Shown: positions 33,095 through 46,158, counted from the stretch's first letter. The stretch is 64,000 nucleotides of DNA from Codonopsis lanceolata (GCA_013146195.2 CM028381.1:93141255-93205254); one strand, 5' to 3'. A program made the numbers and translations. Notes: generated from the sequence alone by a model not told the origin.

Positions 33095-36066
33095 ACAATA
33101 CTCCCTGAGAAAAGTGCGCCATCCGAACGTAAGTAGAAAAATCTTCAAGGCGTATATCATCGAGGAAATACAATACCCGACATGGTTGGCCAACGTAGTG
33201 ATGGTCAAGAAAGCCAATGACAAATGGCGATGTGTGTTGAATTCACAAGCCTCAACAAAGCCCGCCTAAAAGACTGTTACCCGCCGCCTCGAATAGACAT
33301 GCTCGTGAGACTCCATCGCCAAGCTCGAAATGCTCGCCTTTCTCGACGCATACTCGTGGTACCACTGTGTCAAGATGAACGAGCAAGATAAAGCAAAACC
33401 TTTTCCAAGCAATGAGGCCTATATCGCTACAAGATGATGCCATTTGGGCTAAAGAACGCAGGGAAACTTATCGGCCGTATGGTTAATAAAGTCTTCGGCT
33501 CACGCCTCGAGGAACATGGAAGCGTATATTGATGACATGGTCATCAAAACCAAAGGTCAGCGACCACACTCTTCAACCCGGCGTAAACATTCGCCAATCT
33601 ACGAAAACATAACATGAAGTCAATCCGGCAAATGCGCTGGGGTTCGAAAGCAGAAAATTCCTCTGCTTTATGGTTAACCAAGCAGATAGTAAGCAAACCC
33701 GAGAAGATCCAGCCCTACTGACATGGAGCAGCCCCCGCATCAAACACATACAACGATCGAACGGTAGAATCATTGCCCTTGGCCGCTTCATCTCCCTGGC
33801 CACGGAGAAGTGTCTCCCGCTTCTTCAAAATCTCTCGCAACAAAGGATTCGAGTGGAATGCCGATCGCACCAAAGCCTAGAGCAGCCTCGTGGAATATTT
33901 GGGCAAACCGCCTCCTTAGCGCCTCCCGTGCCCGTGAACCTCAGACGTATCTAGCGACCCATCAGCCGTATGGCCGCTTTTGTTAGGGAAGAATTAGACA
34001 TTCAAAAACCATCGTACTATGTATCCAAAGCCCTCGGTCCCCTGCTGAGGGTCGTTATTTTAATGCGTAAAAATTAGCTTATTCGCTTGTTGAGCCGCCC
34101 GAAAATTAAGGGCTTATTTTTCTCGCACATGTAATCATAGTATACACAGCACGCACCGCAAAAGATTCTTCACAAGCCCGACTCATCGGGCGATTACTCA
34201 ATGGCGATAGAACTCACCGAATTCCACATAGACTACTCCGCTTAGCGAGCAATCAAGGCTCGTGCAGCGGTCAATTTTCAGAAACAAGCTTCACCCAAAG
34301 AAGAAGAGCTCGAAACCCCACGGCACGCGAGCCCAAGCAGAGCCTGCCACAACCCGACACGCCTCCGTTGGGATCTATATGTTGATGGAGCGGCGAGCAA
34401 AGCCTGAGCGGAGCGGCATCCTTCTCATAGCTCCCAGCCAAAGTTACGCAATTCGAGCTAGCATTGCGATTCAAGTTCCCCGCCTCCAACAACGTGGGCC
34501 GAGTACGGCAAGAATTGCGGTCTCGAACTAGCGGACATGGGAATAGATATATCACGGTGTACTCGGATTCACAACTAGTTGTAAACCAAGTCCGGGGACA
34601 TGGGAATACATGGCGCATCACCCCTCACTAATCAAATACTGCGAGCTTGTCAAAGGAATTTTGAAAAATTTCAAATTCTGGGAAATAGTCAGAATTGACC
34701 GAGCAGACAACATGCGAGCAGATTATTTGTCTAAGATCGCTGAGGAAAGCCTATCACTATTGAATCCTTCAGTAATGGTCGAGCACCTAGATACTCCGGC
34801 TATCGATAAACCAGCGGTAATGGACATTGAACCAGTGACCAGGAGTTGGATTGACGATTACAAGGACTACATTGAGCAAGGGATCCTGCCCACAGACAAG
34901 GTCAAGGCCACCACAGTCAGAAGCCAGGCCTGTCGATACTCGGTAGTAGGAGGAATTCTGTACAAGCGATCCAAGGTCAGGCTAATGCTCGTTGTGTACC
35001 CCCGGAGTTAACCGAAGGTGTCCTGTATGAAGTGCACGAGGAGAATGCGGCCACCCACCCGCCCTAGGAGAAAGAGTACTACGCGTAGGATACTACTGGA
35101 TAACCCTCAGAAGGGATGCAGAGAGATACGTCTGTGAATGTGACAAGTGCCAAAGGTACGCGGACATACCGAGACTTCCATCCACCATACAAACCCCAGT
35201 CGTTGCGGCATGGCCCTTCAACATGTGGGGGATCGACCTGATCGGCTCGTTTCCACTGACACAAGGCAAATACAAATATGTAGTAGTCACTATTGATTAC
35301 TTTACAAAATGGATAGAAGCAAAACCTCTGGCCAAGATCACAGAAGCAAATGTCATAAAGTTTGTCCATGATCAAGTGTGGTGTAGGTTTGGCCTCCCGC
35401 GGGCAATCGTATCCGATCACGGCACCCAGTTCTCTGACAAGTTTACTGCAAAATGTGCTCGCTTAGGCGTCAAACATTGGCAATCATCCGTAGCCTATCC
35501 TCAAGGGAACGGACAGGCCGAAGCCGGAAACAAGCAGCTCTTACGCGCACTCAAAAGAAATTTAGAAGGGCGAGCAGGGAAATGGGCCGAGGAGCTACCA
35601 TCGGCATTTTGGGCAGTCAGAACTACCGTGCGCGGCCCAACAGGGGAACCCCCATTTGCCCTCACTTATGGGTCGGAGGCATTGATTCCAGTTGAAATGG
35701 CTTTGCCTAGTTATCGAGTCTCTCATTACAGCGAGCATAGCAACCAACTTGCGCGGGCAATAGACCTTGACTTCCTAGAAGAAAGAAGACTGGATGCTCG
35801 ACTCAGAATGGTCAACTACAAGCAGCGGGCAAAAGCTCATCATGACAAAAAGGTCCGAGGCAGAGCCTTCATGGTTGGTGACTGGGTGCTCAGAAAGATT
35901 GAGGTAACCGGCCAGCGAGCAGAATGGGGAAAGCTATCACCTAACTGAGAAGGACCCTTCCAAGTTACTGGTATAATTAGAGAAGGCACTTACACACTCC
36001 GGACTCGGGAAGGAAAAGACCTAAAGCATCCATGGCACGCTAATCATTTGAAAAAGTACTATCCTT
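33095..36066 (+). pseudogene. Tat-type pol: RT, RNase H, extra RNase H, integrase
   Basis: RT begins near 33165 with YPTWLANVVMVKKANDKWRC. Its catalytic region (33270-33560) is broken by many small indels. The additional (archaeal-like) RNase H spans about 34370-34740 and ends PSLIKYCELVKGILKNFKFW...RADYLSK. The integrase core is well kept (35223-35948): WGIDLIG gives the first Asp, VSDHGTQF the second and GNGQAEAGNKQL the Glu. The last part, in the same frame after a TGA at 35946-35948, runs to the TAG at 36066-36068 and ends with HPWHANHLKKYY. The region nearest the gap is far more broken than 34600-36066. Confidence 0.85.
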
Positions 36067-37026
36067 AGAGTTGATCTTCCATACATGAACGGGCAAGACC
36101 CTCAGCCCTGTTGAGGGTCACAAATTTTATTCAATAAAGGCAAGTTTTCTATAATGTGTTCATTCAGATTTTATTAGTATCGATTGTTTGCATTATATTC
36201 GAAAAAGCTACTTGCCTGCAAGCGACTAGGGCCAGGCCCAGTCAACACTCAAAATACCCAAGTACTAGTGAACTTAATTTCTCCGTGGGTAAGATGTGGC
36301 CCTGCCCGGTTCACGTGCTTAGGATGCCCGCCACGCGGTAGGGGCCTTGCCCATCGGATAGCGGCTAAGCTACCTCGGGTTCCTATAGTGACCGAGTAAC
36401 ACTGCTTAGTCGTATATCCTTACACCCAGTTGATATACCGACAACCGATTCGGGTTACCCACACCGAACAATGGCCGTGCCCGGTTGTCAGTCGCCAAGC
36501 TGGGCCATGCCCGCTAGGCAATCATCTGAAGCTCGCCCAAGGCGATAGGGGCTCTGCCCACCAAAAGCCTTGGCTCACGCCAAACACTCGGAGTGAGAGA
36601 CTACGACCTGTATACCCGAAGAAAGCACCGGCGGACACCGGGCAAACAGGCCAAACTCCTATTCGTAAGACATTAACCTAAGATATACGATATGTTCACT
36701 TTATTGTTTCTGGGTTAATCTTTTTGCACGATTACTTAATCAATTCTTGTTGCCCGATATATTTTTGGGGGACTACCCCGCATACAATTGTGTTGGCACT
36801 AATTAAATGCAGGAAAACACGAGCAAATACCATTGGGCAGAATAACAATAAGTAAATGCGGGCTACAGTTAGTCAAAAAGACCATGTATTCAAAAACCAA
36901 TGGAAATAAATACATATTATAACAGTCAAAGATAAGTTACATGATCCTTGTTCGGTTAAAACAAAATCAGCTATCAAATATTACAAGTATCAGAGCAAAC
37001 GGCCCATCGGCCAAAATACGAAGCCT

Positions 37027-39769
37027 CTAGGATGCATCAGGAGCGGTTTGAGTAGCACCAGCTGCCTCCTCGGTAACAGGGGCCTGAAGCTCCACTTGAA
37101 GCTGAGCAGTAGCCTCCATGAGTCGCCCTTCCTTTTCTACCCTCTTGGCATCTATCAAACTACAGACATTCACTGCCAGCGGGATGGGGGGATCCCACGG
37201 TTCCAAGCCATCGTCCAGGTCATCTCGGGCCAAAGCCTCCAGTTCGGCTTGAGTGTAGGGTACTAGATGATGTAGCTTCCGGGCAGTAGGGGTCGAGCAA
37301 CACCCATTCAGCCATTGTTCCCATGTCAATCGCCCCCGTACCCGCGAGCATCCGCAGGATATGATTAGTGCCCATTGCATAGTAGGGAAGTATGGCTCGG
37401 CGCACTTGCGAGGCATAGACCGGGGAAGCTTCGAAGTCCTTCACGGCTTGAACTTTGGCCGCTGTCAGCTGATCAGAAAAAGAACCTATGGCCGCTGCAT
37501 CCTTGGCCGCCTGCTCCCTCAGCGCCTTCACCTCGGCCTGAAGCTGATCCCGCTGTTCGATCAAGGCCCCTTCAGCGGCCTGGGATTTCTTCTGTTGGGC
37601 CACCAGAGCCGTCTTCTCCTCGGCCAGGGCCTTCTTGTCAGCCTCGAGCTTCTTAGTCGAGGCTGCACTCTCCTTTAGGGATTTGTCAAGGGCAGCGACT
37701 TGCTCATTCTTGTTTTTCACAAGGCCGGCCAACTCAACCCCCTCGGCCTTGGCCTTCTTCCGTGCATCCCTCTCCTCAGTGTATCGGTTATAGAGATTCG
37801 TGCAAGTGGAAGCAATCTGAAAAACAGCAGAAACATAAACCAGAATCAGCACATGGGAGCCGAATAAAGATCAATAAAAAGAAACATAAACCAGAATCAG
37901 CCTCGGACATACCTCGCTCAAGCTTAAGCCTACATGTCCGAGTAAGACATGCCCGGGAGTATCCCGGTCGTGAGTGATATCCTCCTGCAGGAGCCTCTTC
38001 ACGATGCCTTTGCCCACCAAGCCGCCGGGGCTTCCCCGAGCAGATAAATCAATGTGTCCGATGTTGGGGACCTCTGACAGCCCACTTACTACGGCATCTC
38101 ATAGCCAGGCACCAGCCATGGCTTCAAGGACTCCCGGGCAGTATGTTCAGAATCCGTGCCCCGTAGTTTATTGCCTATCACCGGCGAGGGTTGCCTTTTT
38201 CTTTTCCCCGCCTTTATGCGGCCACAGCGGCAAAGAATATCATCACCAAGGTACTTCGATAGCAAAGGGGAGGAGGAGGAGGGAGTGTTTCAGTTGGCCT
38301 CTTCGCCGCATGAGTTTTCTTGGCCGCAGGGCCAAAAGGAACCAAGGGCACATCTTGGGGGGGGGTTTGCTCGCTAGAGCAGCCACCCTTCTGCTCTCTT
38401 CGGCCTCAAGCCTCTGGAGTTGTCGTAGGGTCATCATTGCTGCAAAAAGAAAGGAAGGAAATCAGTACGATATCCGCAAATAAGAGCAGTTATTTAAACA
38501 TTCAAGGGAAAAATAAAAACCGGGAGCAAGGGTGTAATCATGCGTGCAGTCATGCCCGAGCCTTCGGCATTCTGGGCAATCTGCTCGGAAATTCTGCCCG
38601 TGACAGTCGCCCCAATACACATGAGCCACTTCTTCGTCGAACGTGCACAAAGGCTCGACCCCGGGAACAGTTGCCCGGAGCACCCCGGCCAAGCGAAGAT
38701 TTTTAGGGTTACAACAGAGCTCCTTCCAGTCAAACAAATACTCTTGGCTAATCCGCCTCTCGCCTTCCATCACACAACCTAGGGCATCTCGGATAATAGT
38801 TAAACAACCAGTGTCCCCGGTTTGAAAGCTGCCGCGAGGAAGTTTGGGGACGTGGATGCTAGCCTTGACTCATTGGCATTATTGGCCAACCTCTCCTCAA
38901 CTCAATTAGAAGCCCTCGTCGGTCCCAATCCTCGACCTTGCCCGGGACATCGGAAAGAATCCTGAGGAAACTGGAATTTGACCGCGCATTGACCCGTCCA
39001 TAAGCAACGACGGTCAGAATAAACAAACGCCGGAATATCTTAAGAGTGGGCTCTATCCGCAGCAGCCGACACGCCACTATGTATGCAATCAATGCCTGCA
39101 CAGTGTTCAGCATCAAGTCGCTAGGCATCGGGCAAATGGTTCTCAAAAACTCGAGAAAGAAGGGATCGAGGGGCAGTCGTAATCCCACTCGGAAAAAATC
39201 TGCATAGAACAGCAGCTTCCCGTCTTGCTCGCGGGGATACTCGCCATCCACCAACACGGCCTTCTCCACACGATAGTCCCCTACTTCTATGCCCATTGAG
39301 GTAAACCAGGCGGTCAGCCTAGCCGGCGTATCCGATGCCCGGTGGTGCGCATATCGGCGTCTCATCGGCCTCGACATCGAGCGAGCGTAATAGTAGCCTC
39401 GTTTCCTGCATGGGCAGCCCGCCGTCTCCTCATCGCTATCGGGATGTTATCGGAATCCTCTTCAACGGAGTTACAGGCATCATTGACAGCCAAGGTCTCC
39501 CCAACACCGGGAAACATAATGTCATCAGCCCTCTCTTCGAGCACGGGTTCCTCCTGCTCGGCTAACCGTTCTTGGCCCTGCCCGCTGGTGGCCAAGCGGC
39601 CTTGCTCCACTTCTCCTTCGGACAAGCTCGAAGCGGACAAAGCGATTACGGGCACATGGGCTTGCAAAGCCACGGACACTCGGGGTCGCGCAGCTACGAC
39701 CTCACCGGCTACAGATGCATCTCCCTCTTCGAACACAACGTCTAGGGACGGAGATTTCTCACGGCTCAT
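37027..39769 (-). pseudogene. Antisense ORF of the Tat element (gypsy-type transposon domain plus coiled coil)
   Basis: On the strand opposite to pol, ATG 39769 opens an acidic N-terminal region. At 39377-38859 it encodes FYADFFRVGLRLPLDPFFLE and, further on, LLRIEPTLKIFRRLFILT. This is the 'putative gypsy type transposon' domain (Pfam PF04195 type). Continuation at 38773-38462 is in another frame. Splice acceptors precede 38439 (tttttgcag) and 37816 (gtttttcag). The 37816-37220 exon is a charged coiled coil (ALDKSLKESAASTKKLEADK...), and 37416-37027 gives the end. Tat elements are known to carry antisense genes here. A CT-rich presumed start region lies at about 40200-40260. Frame breaks exist, so function is uncertain. 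Confidence 0.7.
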
Positions 39770-40619
39770 CGGGTCGTTTTGCCCGCCGAATAGCGAATTC
39801 TTCTCGATGGTTTAAAAACTCTCCGCCGACATCTAGAGATCGACGAAAAAACGCGGTCAGATCTTGCCCGTAGCGAAGAACAGTCACTAAAAAGGGGAAA
39901 AACCCTAAGTGTAGGTAAATCCAAAGGGCCCTGCCCGCCTAGCGGACAGGACACAGTGGGGGGACTCTCCTCGATCTCAACCTATAGGCCTTCCTAAATC
40001 CTATCAAGCCTACACAGAAAATTCAGGAAAGGGAGAAACAAAGAGATCCTACCCAGAAATGCAAATGTTGAAGAAACAGACAGGCAAAATGGAAGAGGAA
40101 GACGAGGAAACTTACTGTTTAAAGAACTCTGGAAATCGCTACTCCTGAAAGTTGCAATTAGACGAAGAGAACAACGGCAGAGCAGCGAGAAGCCGAGCAA
40201 GAGCTGACGAAGCTTTTCTCTCTTCTCTTCTTTCTCTCTCTAGAAATCTTCAAAACTGTAAAAGTTCAAATGAACAACGGCTTCCGGGAAGATGAAAAGA
40301 CAAGTATGCCGCCGTCAAGCCCACGCACGCGCATTAAATGCGCCGTCTCGGGACTAGTGCCCCCGTCTTTTCGATCACCTCCTTGGCGGCTCATGCGCGC
40401 CCCATCCTATTCTCTAGCAGATCCACTCAGCGAGATGCTTCTTTGATACGCCTCATCTGGCAGTCACATAAAGTTCTAGAACCATCCCCAACAATGCTCA
40501 GCCCGATCATTTACACTACAGAAATTCACAAGTGCTCAAGCCCGAGCTACGAGCAATCTCATAACATACTGTACGCTCCCCGCCTCGAGCATGAATACTC
40601 GCCAGGCACGAAGCTAGGG

Positions 40620-41320
40620 GCTACTGATATACTCGGCCCAAACCCGGTCGCGAGCAGAGCACGAGCTATCCTCACGTGCCGGCCACGAGCATAAATATTA
40701 TAAGGTCCACGGGCTTAGCGAGCAAGGGTATGGCAGCATCGAGCAGTGAACATGATATTCCCGACCAAACCAGGCCGGGCATAGGCCCTGCCTGTCCGAC
40801 TAGGGGCCTTCCCGGGTAATATATCCGCTCCAGTGCATCAGCTATCATACAAGGGCGGGGCTCGCCCGCCCAAATCAAATCGGCGAAGACACCAGTAGCT
40901 TGCCCGCCAAGACACTGTTAAAAGTTACCATGCGTAGGCAGGACACTTGCCTTATCTGTTCCTGATATCACGCGGCCAGCTGCATATCATCCTAAAATCC
41001 AGGGTTTCACTCCTTGTTGAACAAGATAACTAAAGAAACCGAATCCTACACGGATTCAACCACAAAAGGGCCAATAAATACTTCTCCACCAGCCATAACA
41101 AGGTACACGCATTCATACGCTCATCCTCTTCCTTGAGTTCTGGCTTTCTGTCTTACACACGATATTTACTCTCACGCCGGAGGGGTTTCGCGAGGCCCTG
41201 CCTTGCACTTCTACTCAGGTTTTCTCTGTTCATAGCTAGGTTCAAGGGAGCAGATTCAAGCCCAGATATCCTACCCAAAGTGCAGACGACCCAAGCTGAG
41301 GATTTGCCACATCAAAGGTG
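40620..41320 (+). mobile_element. Tentative 3' LTR of the Tat element
   Basis: A purine-rich aagctaggggc precedes tgatatactcgg at about 40624. The following 690 bp lack coding features and include an AATAAATA promoter-like word (41077) and a TCTTCC-rich segment. No second LTR is available for comparison, so both edges are guesses. Confidence 0.35.
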
Positions 41321-41487
41321 AAAAAACAAGTAAAGTTAGGTTCACAATCACTGTTATGTGTTCTCAGCCTTTTTATTTCTTAACTTTTTCTATTTGTTGG
41401 AAAGTATTAAACATAATGAAGTTTAAGAGTAAAGTAAATGATTTGATAATAGGACCCACAAGAAATGAGTTTGAAGAGTTTGTGTTA

Positions 41488-43759
41488 CTCTCTGGTCACA
41501 AAATTATTGTCTTCTTTTTTTTGTCAGTTTTAAAATAATTATCTTATTTAATTTTTTAAGACAATATTTTTATCATTATTTATTTATTTATTTTATTTAA
41601 GTTAATTATGACCACATAAATATGAGTTTTAAAATATACTGCACATCAAACAATTGTAATAATAAAGTCTATTGACTTTTGATGTGCGCGAACGCATCTC
41701 GGGCAAGATTACCCGGCCGTATCAAGTAATAAAGTACGTAAGTATGAGTCGATCCCACGAGGAATGCGCGTAATTCTCACTCCAACTAAGTACCGAAATT
41801 ATGCTAACTAATTATATTTGAGCGAAAAGAAATTAAATTAAAATCTAAAAATATAAACAACCTAGAAAGCAATTAAATCTAAACTAACGCGGATGTGGTT
41901 TGGCGACAACAAATCAAGATAAAAAAATATAGGAATGAATTATTTCTAGTCTAGCCGGTGTTCTAATTTAATCCTCTTTTTGCTTTTCTTTAACTCAAGT
42001 CTTGGTAGTCGGACGCGCTATTTTATTCGCTACGGGCTTTCGCTACGTATAGCAAATCTAGCTATCTCTCAACCTTGCTACGGGCTCATATCATCGCAAC
42101 ACATAACACGGGAGAAAATAACGCATGTGTAAACAAGCGTCCAAAGACTATCTACGCGATCTCCTTTCGGTCTCACGCCACGCAAACTACTATTGTGATT
42201 TTCGAATAACAGAAGGGCTTTGCCAGATCCTATCATTCTAGAGATCATCCTATCATTCTAGAGATCATCTAATGGTTCGCTACGCCATTAAAAGTATTAA
42301 GAAAACACAATAATAACCAAACGCATGGGTAATACTTCGCAAAAAGAAACTCTCTATATTTTTCTACAAGTCATGTTGGTAGCCGAGACAACTAAATTGG
42401 CTAACTACGGGCTTTCGCATCTTATAGTTAACCCTAATCTCTCCGACCTCGCGAATGGCTAAGGTGGTTCGACTGCGTGTCAAATCTAGTCTCATTACGG
42501 CTATCGGTGTGTGTCACAAAACACCAACTATTAAATTGATTGGTCCGAAATATAAAGGTAGCTCTCGCGGATCCTAAATATTTCTAAAATCATTTAATTA
42601 TTGGCCAGATAATTAAAAGCATTAATTTCACAAAATAATAACCAACATGCTTATATACTAAATAAAGAGATAAATTAAATTAAATCACTACATTTGACAT
42701 AAAAATAATTGCATTTCCATAAATAAATTAAACACCAACCAATTCAACAATTACAAAATAATTCAACCCAAGAAACCATAACAAATATCTAAAAATATGA
42801 GTAGGAAGAATTGAACCGACAAATCGCGAATTCGGGGTTGAAATATTTTGCAAGTTCGTCCTTGGCCCTTGATTTGATGTTCCAAACCTTCAATGGTGAT
42901 CAAGCATCGAAGAAATGGAAGAAATTTGAGATGAAATGGGGCTGTTGCCCCATTTAGGGCTAATGCCCGTAAATGGGGCTGGTTAATTCGAAAAAATCAG
43001 CTTACTGGAATGAATGGAGAAGCAGCCAAGGAAGGAAGGGTATAATGGGCAGCACCTAGGAAAATTAGGGGCAAAAAAGGCAAGAAAAAGGGGCTGGGTC
43101 GCGGCATGGAGCTGGGCTGAACCAAGGAATGGGACGCGGGTTGCCCAGGGCTGGAAACGGGTGAGGGTGAGAGAGATAATGGGCTGGAAAGGCGGGTGAT
43201 GGGCTGAAGAGATCGCGGGTCGTACCCGATCCAGGAAGAGGACCGCGGGTCCGCTTAGTGGGCAGGAGGCGGCAGAACGCGCCAAGTGGCACCGCTGGGA
43301 GATCGACAACGCGCCTGGGCTTTCTGATAATTGCACCGGCTCCACTGAACTTCCTGTTATTGCTCCGGTACCCCTGAATCTTTCATTTTTAGCGCCGCCT
43401 TCCTGATTCTCCCAGGATTTGCAAAATGGTCCTCAATCAGCTTTTTTCAGCCTCCGTTACTCTCTGAATGCCTTGGAACCTTGACGGACTTAACGGGCAT
43501 TGACCAAATACATTCCAAATTAACTTTTAAGCCCGGAATTGCCTCGAACTTCGTGCTAAACACCGTATTAAAGCTCGATTATGCTTGGAAACCTACATTA
43601 AGCACAAAAACACAAATAATAATATTTCCAAAGCATAATTAATTCAAAATAGCACAAAATAAAAGAAAATTCCCGGGAAAATTAGTAGAAATCTTGCGCT
43701 CATCAACTTTTCATAATCAACGTGGTAGGTCAAAGAAAACAATAATTTTGTGATGGAGG
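41488..43759. mobile_element. Stowaway-type MITE split by a solo LTR
   Basis: Left half 41488-41679 starts after TA with CTCTCTGGTCACAAAATTATTG. Right half 43706-43759 ends CAATAATTTTGTGATGGAGG before TA (43760-43761). The halves join at the 5-bp duplication of the LTR insertion and resemble the MITE at 1921 in the interior. Confidence 0.75.
41680..43705. mobile_element. Solo LTR, 2026 bp
   Basis: It begins TGATGTGCGCGAACGC and ends TTGCGCTCATCA. A perfect 5-bp duplication, acttt (41675-41679 and 43706-43710), flanks it. It contains no gag/pol. The 120-codon minus frame at 42983-43345 has no family motif. It most likely arose by recombination between LTRs of an element otherwise absent here. 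Confidence 0.75.
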
Positions 43760-43761
43760 TA

Positions 43762-44276
43762 GGCATGTTAATGAATTAGATATATATAGGATATAAGTTT
43801 ATCCTAACTCGATCTGAAACCTTATACCGTCGATCCGATCTGATAACCCAACGGATTAAGTGTATTTCAATTTATACATGAATTCGTTATCAGTTAATAT
43901 ATCCGATTTAATTTCTGATCCGACCAGAAATATACATTTATGGATAAAAAAACATTGAGAATATGAAGGGACAAAGATCAAATCACAATATCCATATATA
44001 ATTGTGTGTACTATGTATATGTATAATAATAAATATTTTATTTTCGGATCACATTTTTAACATATAAAATATAGTTATATCTGATCCGTTAATAAATAGA
44101 TTATAGAATTCAAATTCAAATTCTGGTCATTAGACAATTATATAAAGGGTAATGTTTGAGCCACCCTCATTTTGTATCAAAATATAAGTACTTTATGATG
44201 TGGTACACTCTCATTGGTTGGAGTGGTAGAATCTACAAAATGTCCTACCAATAAGAGTATGTTACGTCATAAAATA

Positions 44277-44329
<53 letters not shown>

Positions 44330-45033
44330 CAATCGTGATTTTTCTGCTTAAATGTTTTCCATAAATGTAAACACAGATATGCATTGGAAGTTGAAACACT
44401 TTGTTTTATTACATTTTTCTTAATGTTTATACTAAACATTTAATTAACATGCCATTGGAAATTGAAACACTTTGTTTTGTTACATTTCCTATATATAATG
44501 ACAAATGTAATTAGCACATCCATATATAGCAAGATCCCTTCAAAATGCACTTACCAAAAATAAGAAGATATATATAATGAAAAATATAATTTGCTTATCT
44601 CAAGATTGCTAGATAACCACCGTAACTAATTACAAAATAAGGATTGTATTTATATATGAACACATATACAAGTATTGATAAGTAAATAAAAAAACATAAA
44701 AAACTATTAAGAAATTAAATACCATCAATCTAAGAGGCAATGCCTTTTTTCTTTTTACCAATATGCAAGGGAAACAAGAATAATAATTTAAAAACTTATT
44801 ATACTATAAGATCTTCCTATATTGATATTAATTTACTTGTGAATTTTATTAAGACAAATTCTATCCATAGACGCTAAAGAACAAGTACATAGTGAAATAT
44901 AATTTGATGAACAATTATGGATCCTTAAAATTTGACATATCTAATTTTATAGTCAACAAACATTACTTACTCAGCCTTAAATGCTATGTGACCACTTTTG
45001 TTGCGTATAACCAAGTAATTTCACCGGCAAAAT
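43762..45033. repeat. AT-rich intergenic DNA with a fold-back element and an AT microsatellite
   Basis: 44185-44275 is a near palindrome (tactttatgatgtggtac and complement gtNacgtcataaaata around a short loop), a MITE-like fold. 44281-44328 is a pure TA run. 44340-44520 contains a 40-bp phrase about ttggaaNttgaaacactttg twice. No gene seen. Confidence 0.55.
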
Positions 45034-46158
45034 TAGTAGCATCAACCAACGAGCTCTAGCTCAACTGGTACTGCTCACTTCTCCTAATGAAGAGGTCGAG
45101 TGTTCAAGTCTCACTAGAGACACTGAAAGAACGCGATACCACGGATTCTCAAAACTTTAATGTAGCTTGTGAAAAAGCTACAATTGAAGTTACAATAGAC
45201 AGAAAAATCAAAACACAGCGGAAGACTTAATAATAAAGCACGAAATTAAACACAAAAGTTTACCAAACAATCTACAAGCTTATACTTGTAGATCTAGCCT
45301 CATGGCCAAAAATATTTCACTAAAAAGGATGAATTGTTTTACAAAAACTATGTGAAATCACAAAACAAAACACTCTCACAAGACACCAAGTCTTGGAGAG
45401 CAAAACACCCACATAAAAACATGTATAGAAAACCTGGGAAGAAACAAATAGCTTCCTAAAATCAGCTAGGAAGTCAAAACAACAAAAAACGCCCAATGTT
45501 GCTTCCAATGTTGCAACATCCGGAAGCACATTCAGATTACTGGAATTCTAAAATCGGGTTCGAATTTTCGCACTCTTTTTGATCGCTCTCTCGAGTGCAT
45601 GCCAAGGCGTGTCTCTCCAGCCATGTCCAAGCTCCTCCTTATATAATGCAAAGATCTCCTACACACATAAAGGAATCCAACTCCAACAATGACAAGGATT
45701 AGTATTTAAGGAAAAAATCAACAACTTACCAAACTTATGGGATTTGATTACCAAATATGAAATTGGTCAAGAATCATGGTTAGACTAGGATTTATACAAA
45801 GATTTAGTTACCAAATATGTGCACTTAAAATCTACAAAAAGATTATGCTACCAAAAAATACCAAAACTAAATCTAATAAAAGATTTTGTTACCAAAAATG
45901 ACTCCTAGACTTTAGGACCAAGAAAATCAAAAATCTTTAGGAAAATTATGTTTCCAAAAATGATAAAACCTTAAGGACCAAGGAAAAACAAAATCTAATT
46001 AAATATTTTGTTACCAAAAATAACTAAACTAAATCTAATAAAATATACTAAATCCTAAATTAACATTAACTAATTTAAAAACCTACTTTGACCAAGAAAG
46101 GTGAAAACAAGATAAAATAGGCCTTGCCTATTTTACCCTTACAATCTCCCCCTTTGTT

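Larger units (their letters stand above)
32908..41320 (+). mobile_element. Ty3/gypsy retrotransposon, Tat group, 5' part missing
   Basis: The order reverse transcriptase, RNase H, additional RNase H, integrase, then a long 3' region with an antisense ORF is the Tat/Retand organisation. The sequence is notably GC-richer than its surroundings. Left of 32908 lies the gap. The 3' LTR is only tentatively placed (40620-41320). 36067-37020, between pol and the antisense ORF, is non-coding with repeated 'tgcccg' words. Confidence 0.8.

Noticed and set aside
32653..33223. Open frames that span the N run
   Set aside because: They are open only because Ns contain no stop codons.
37361..37678. Plus-strand frames opposite the coiled-coil region
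   Set aside because: Shadows of the GC-rich antisense ORF; no domain on the plus strand.
42983..43345. 120-codon minus frame in the solo LTR
   Set aside because: Local GC-rich stretch of an LTR without family motifs.
45051..45123. Possible functional tRNA gene
   Set aside because: A and B boxes are present, but no acceptor stem can be paired and the sequence continues into a SINE body with poly-A.
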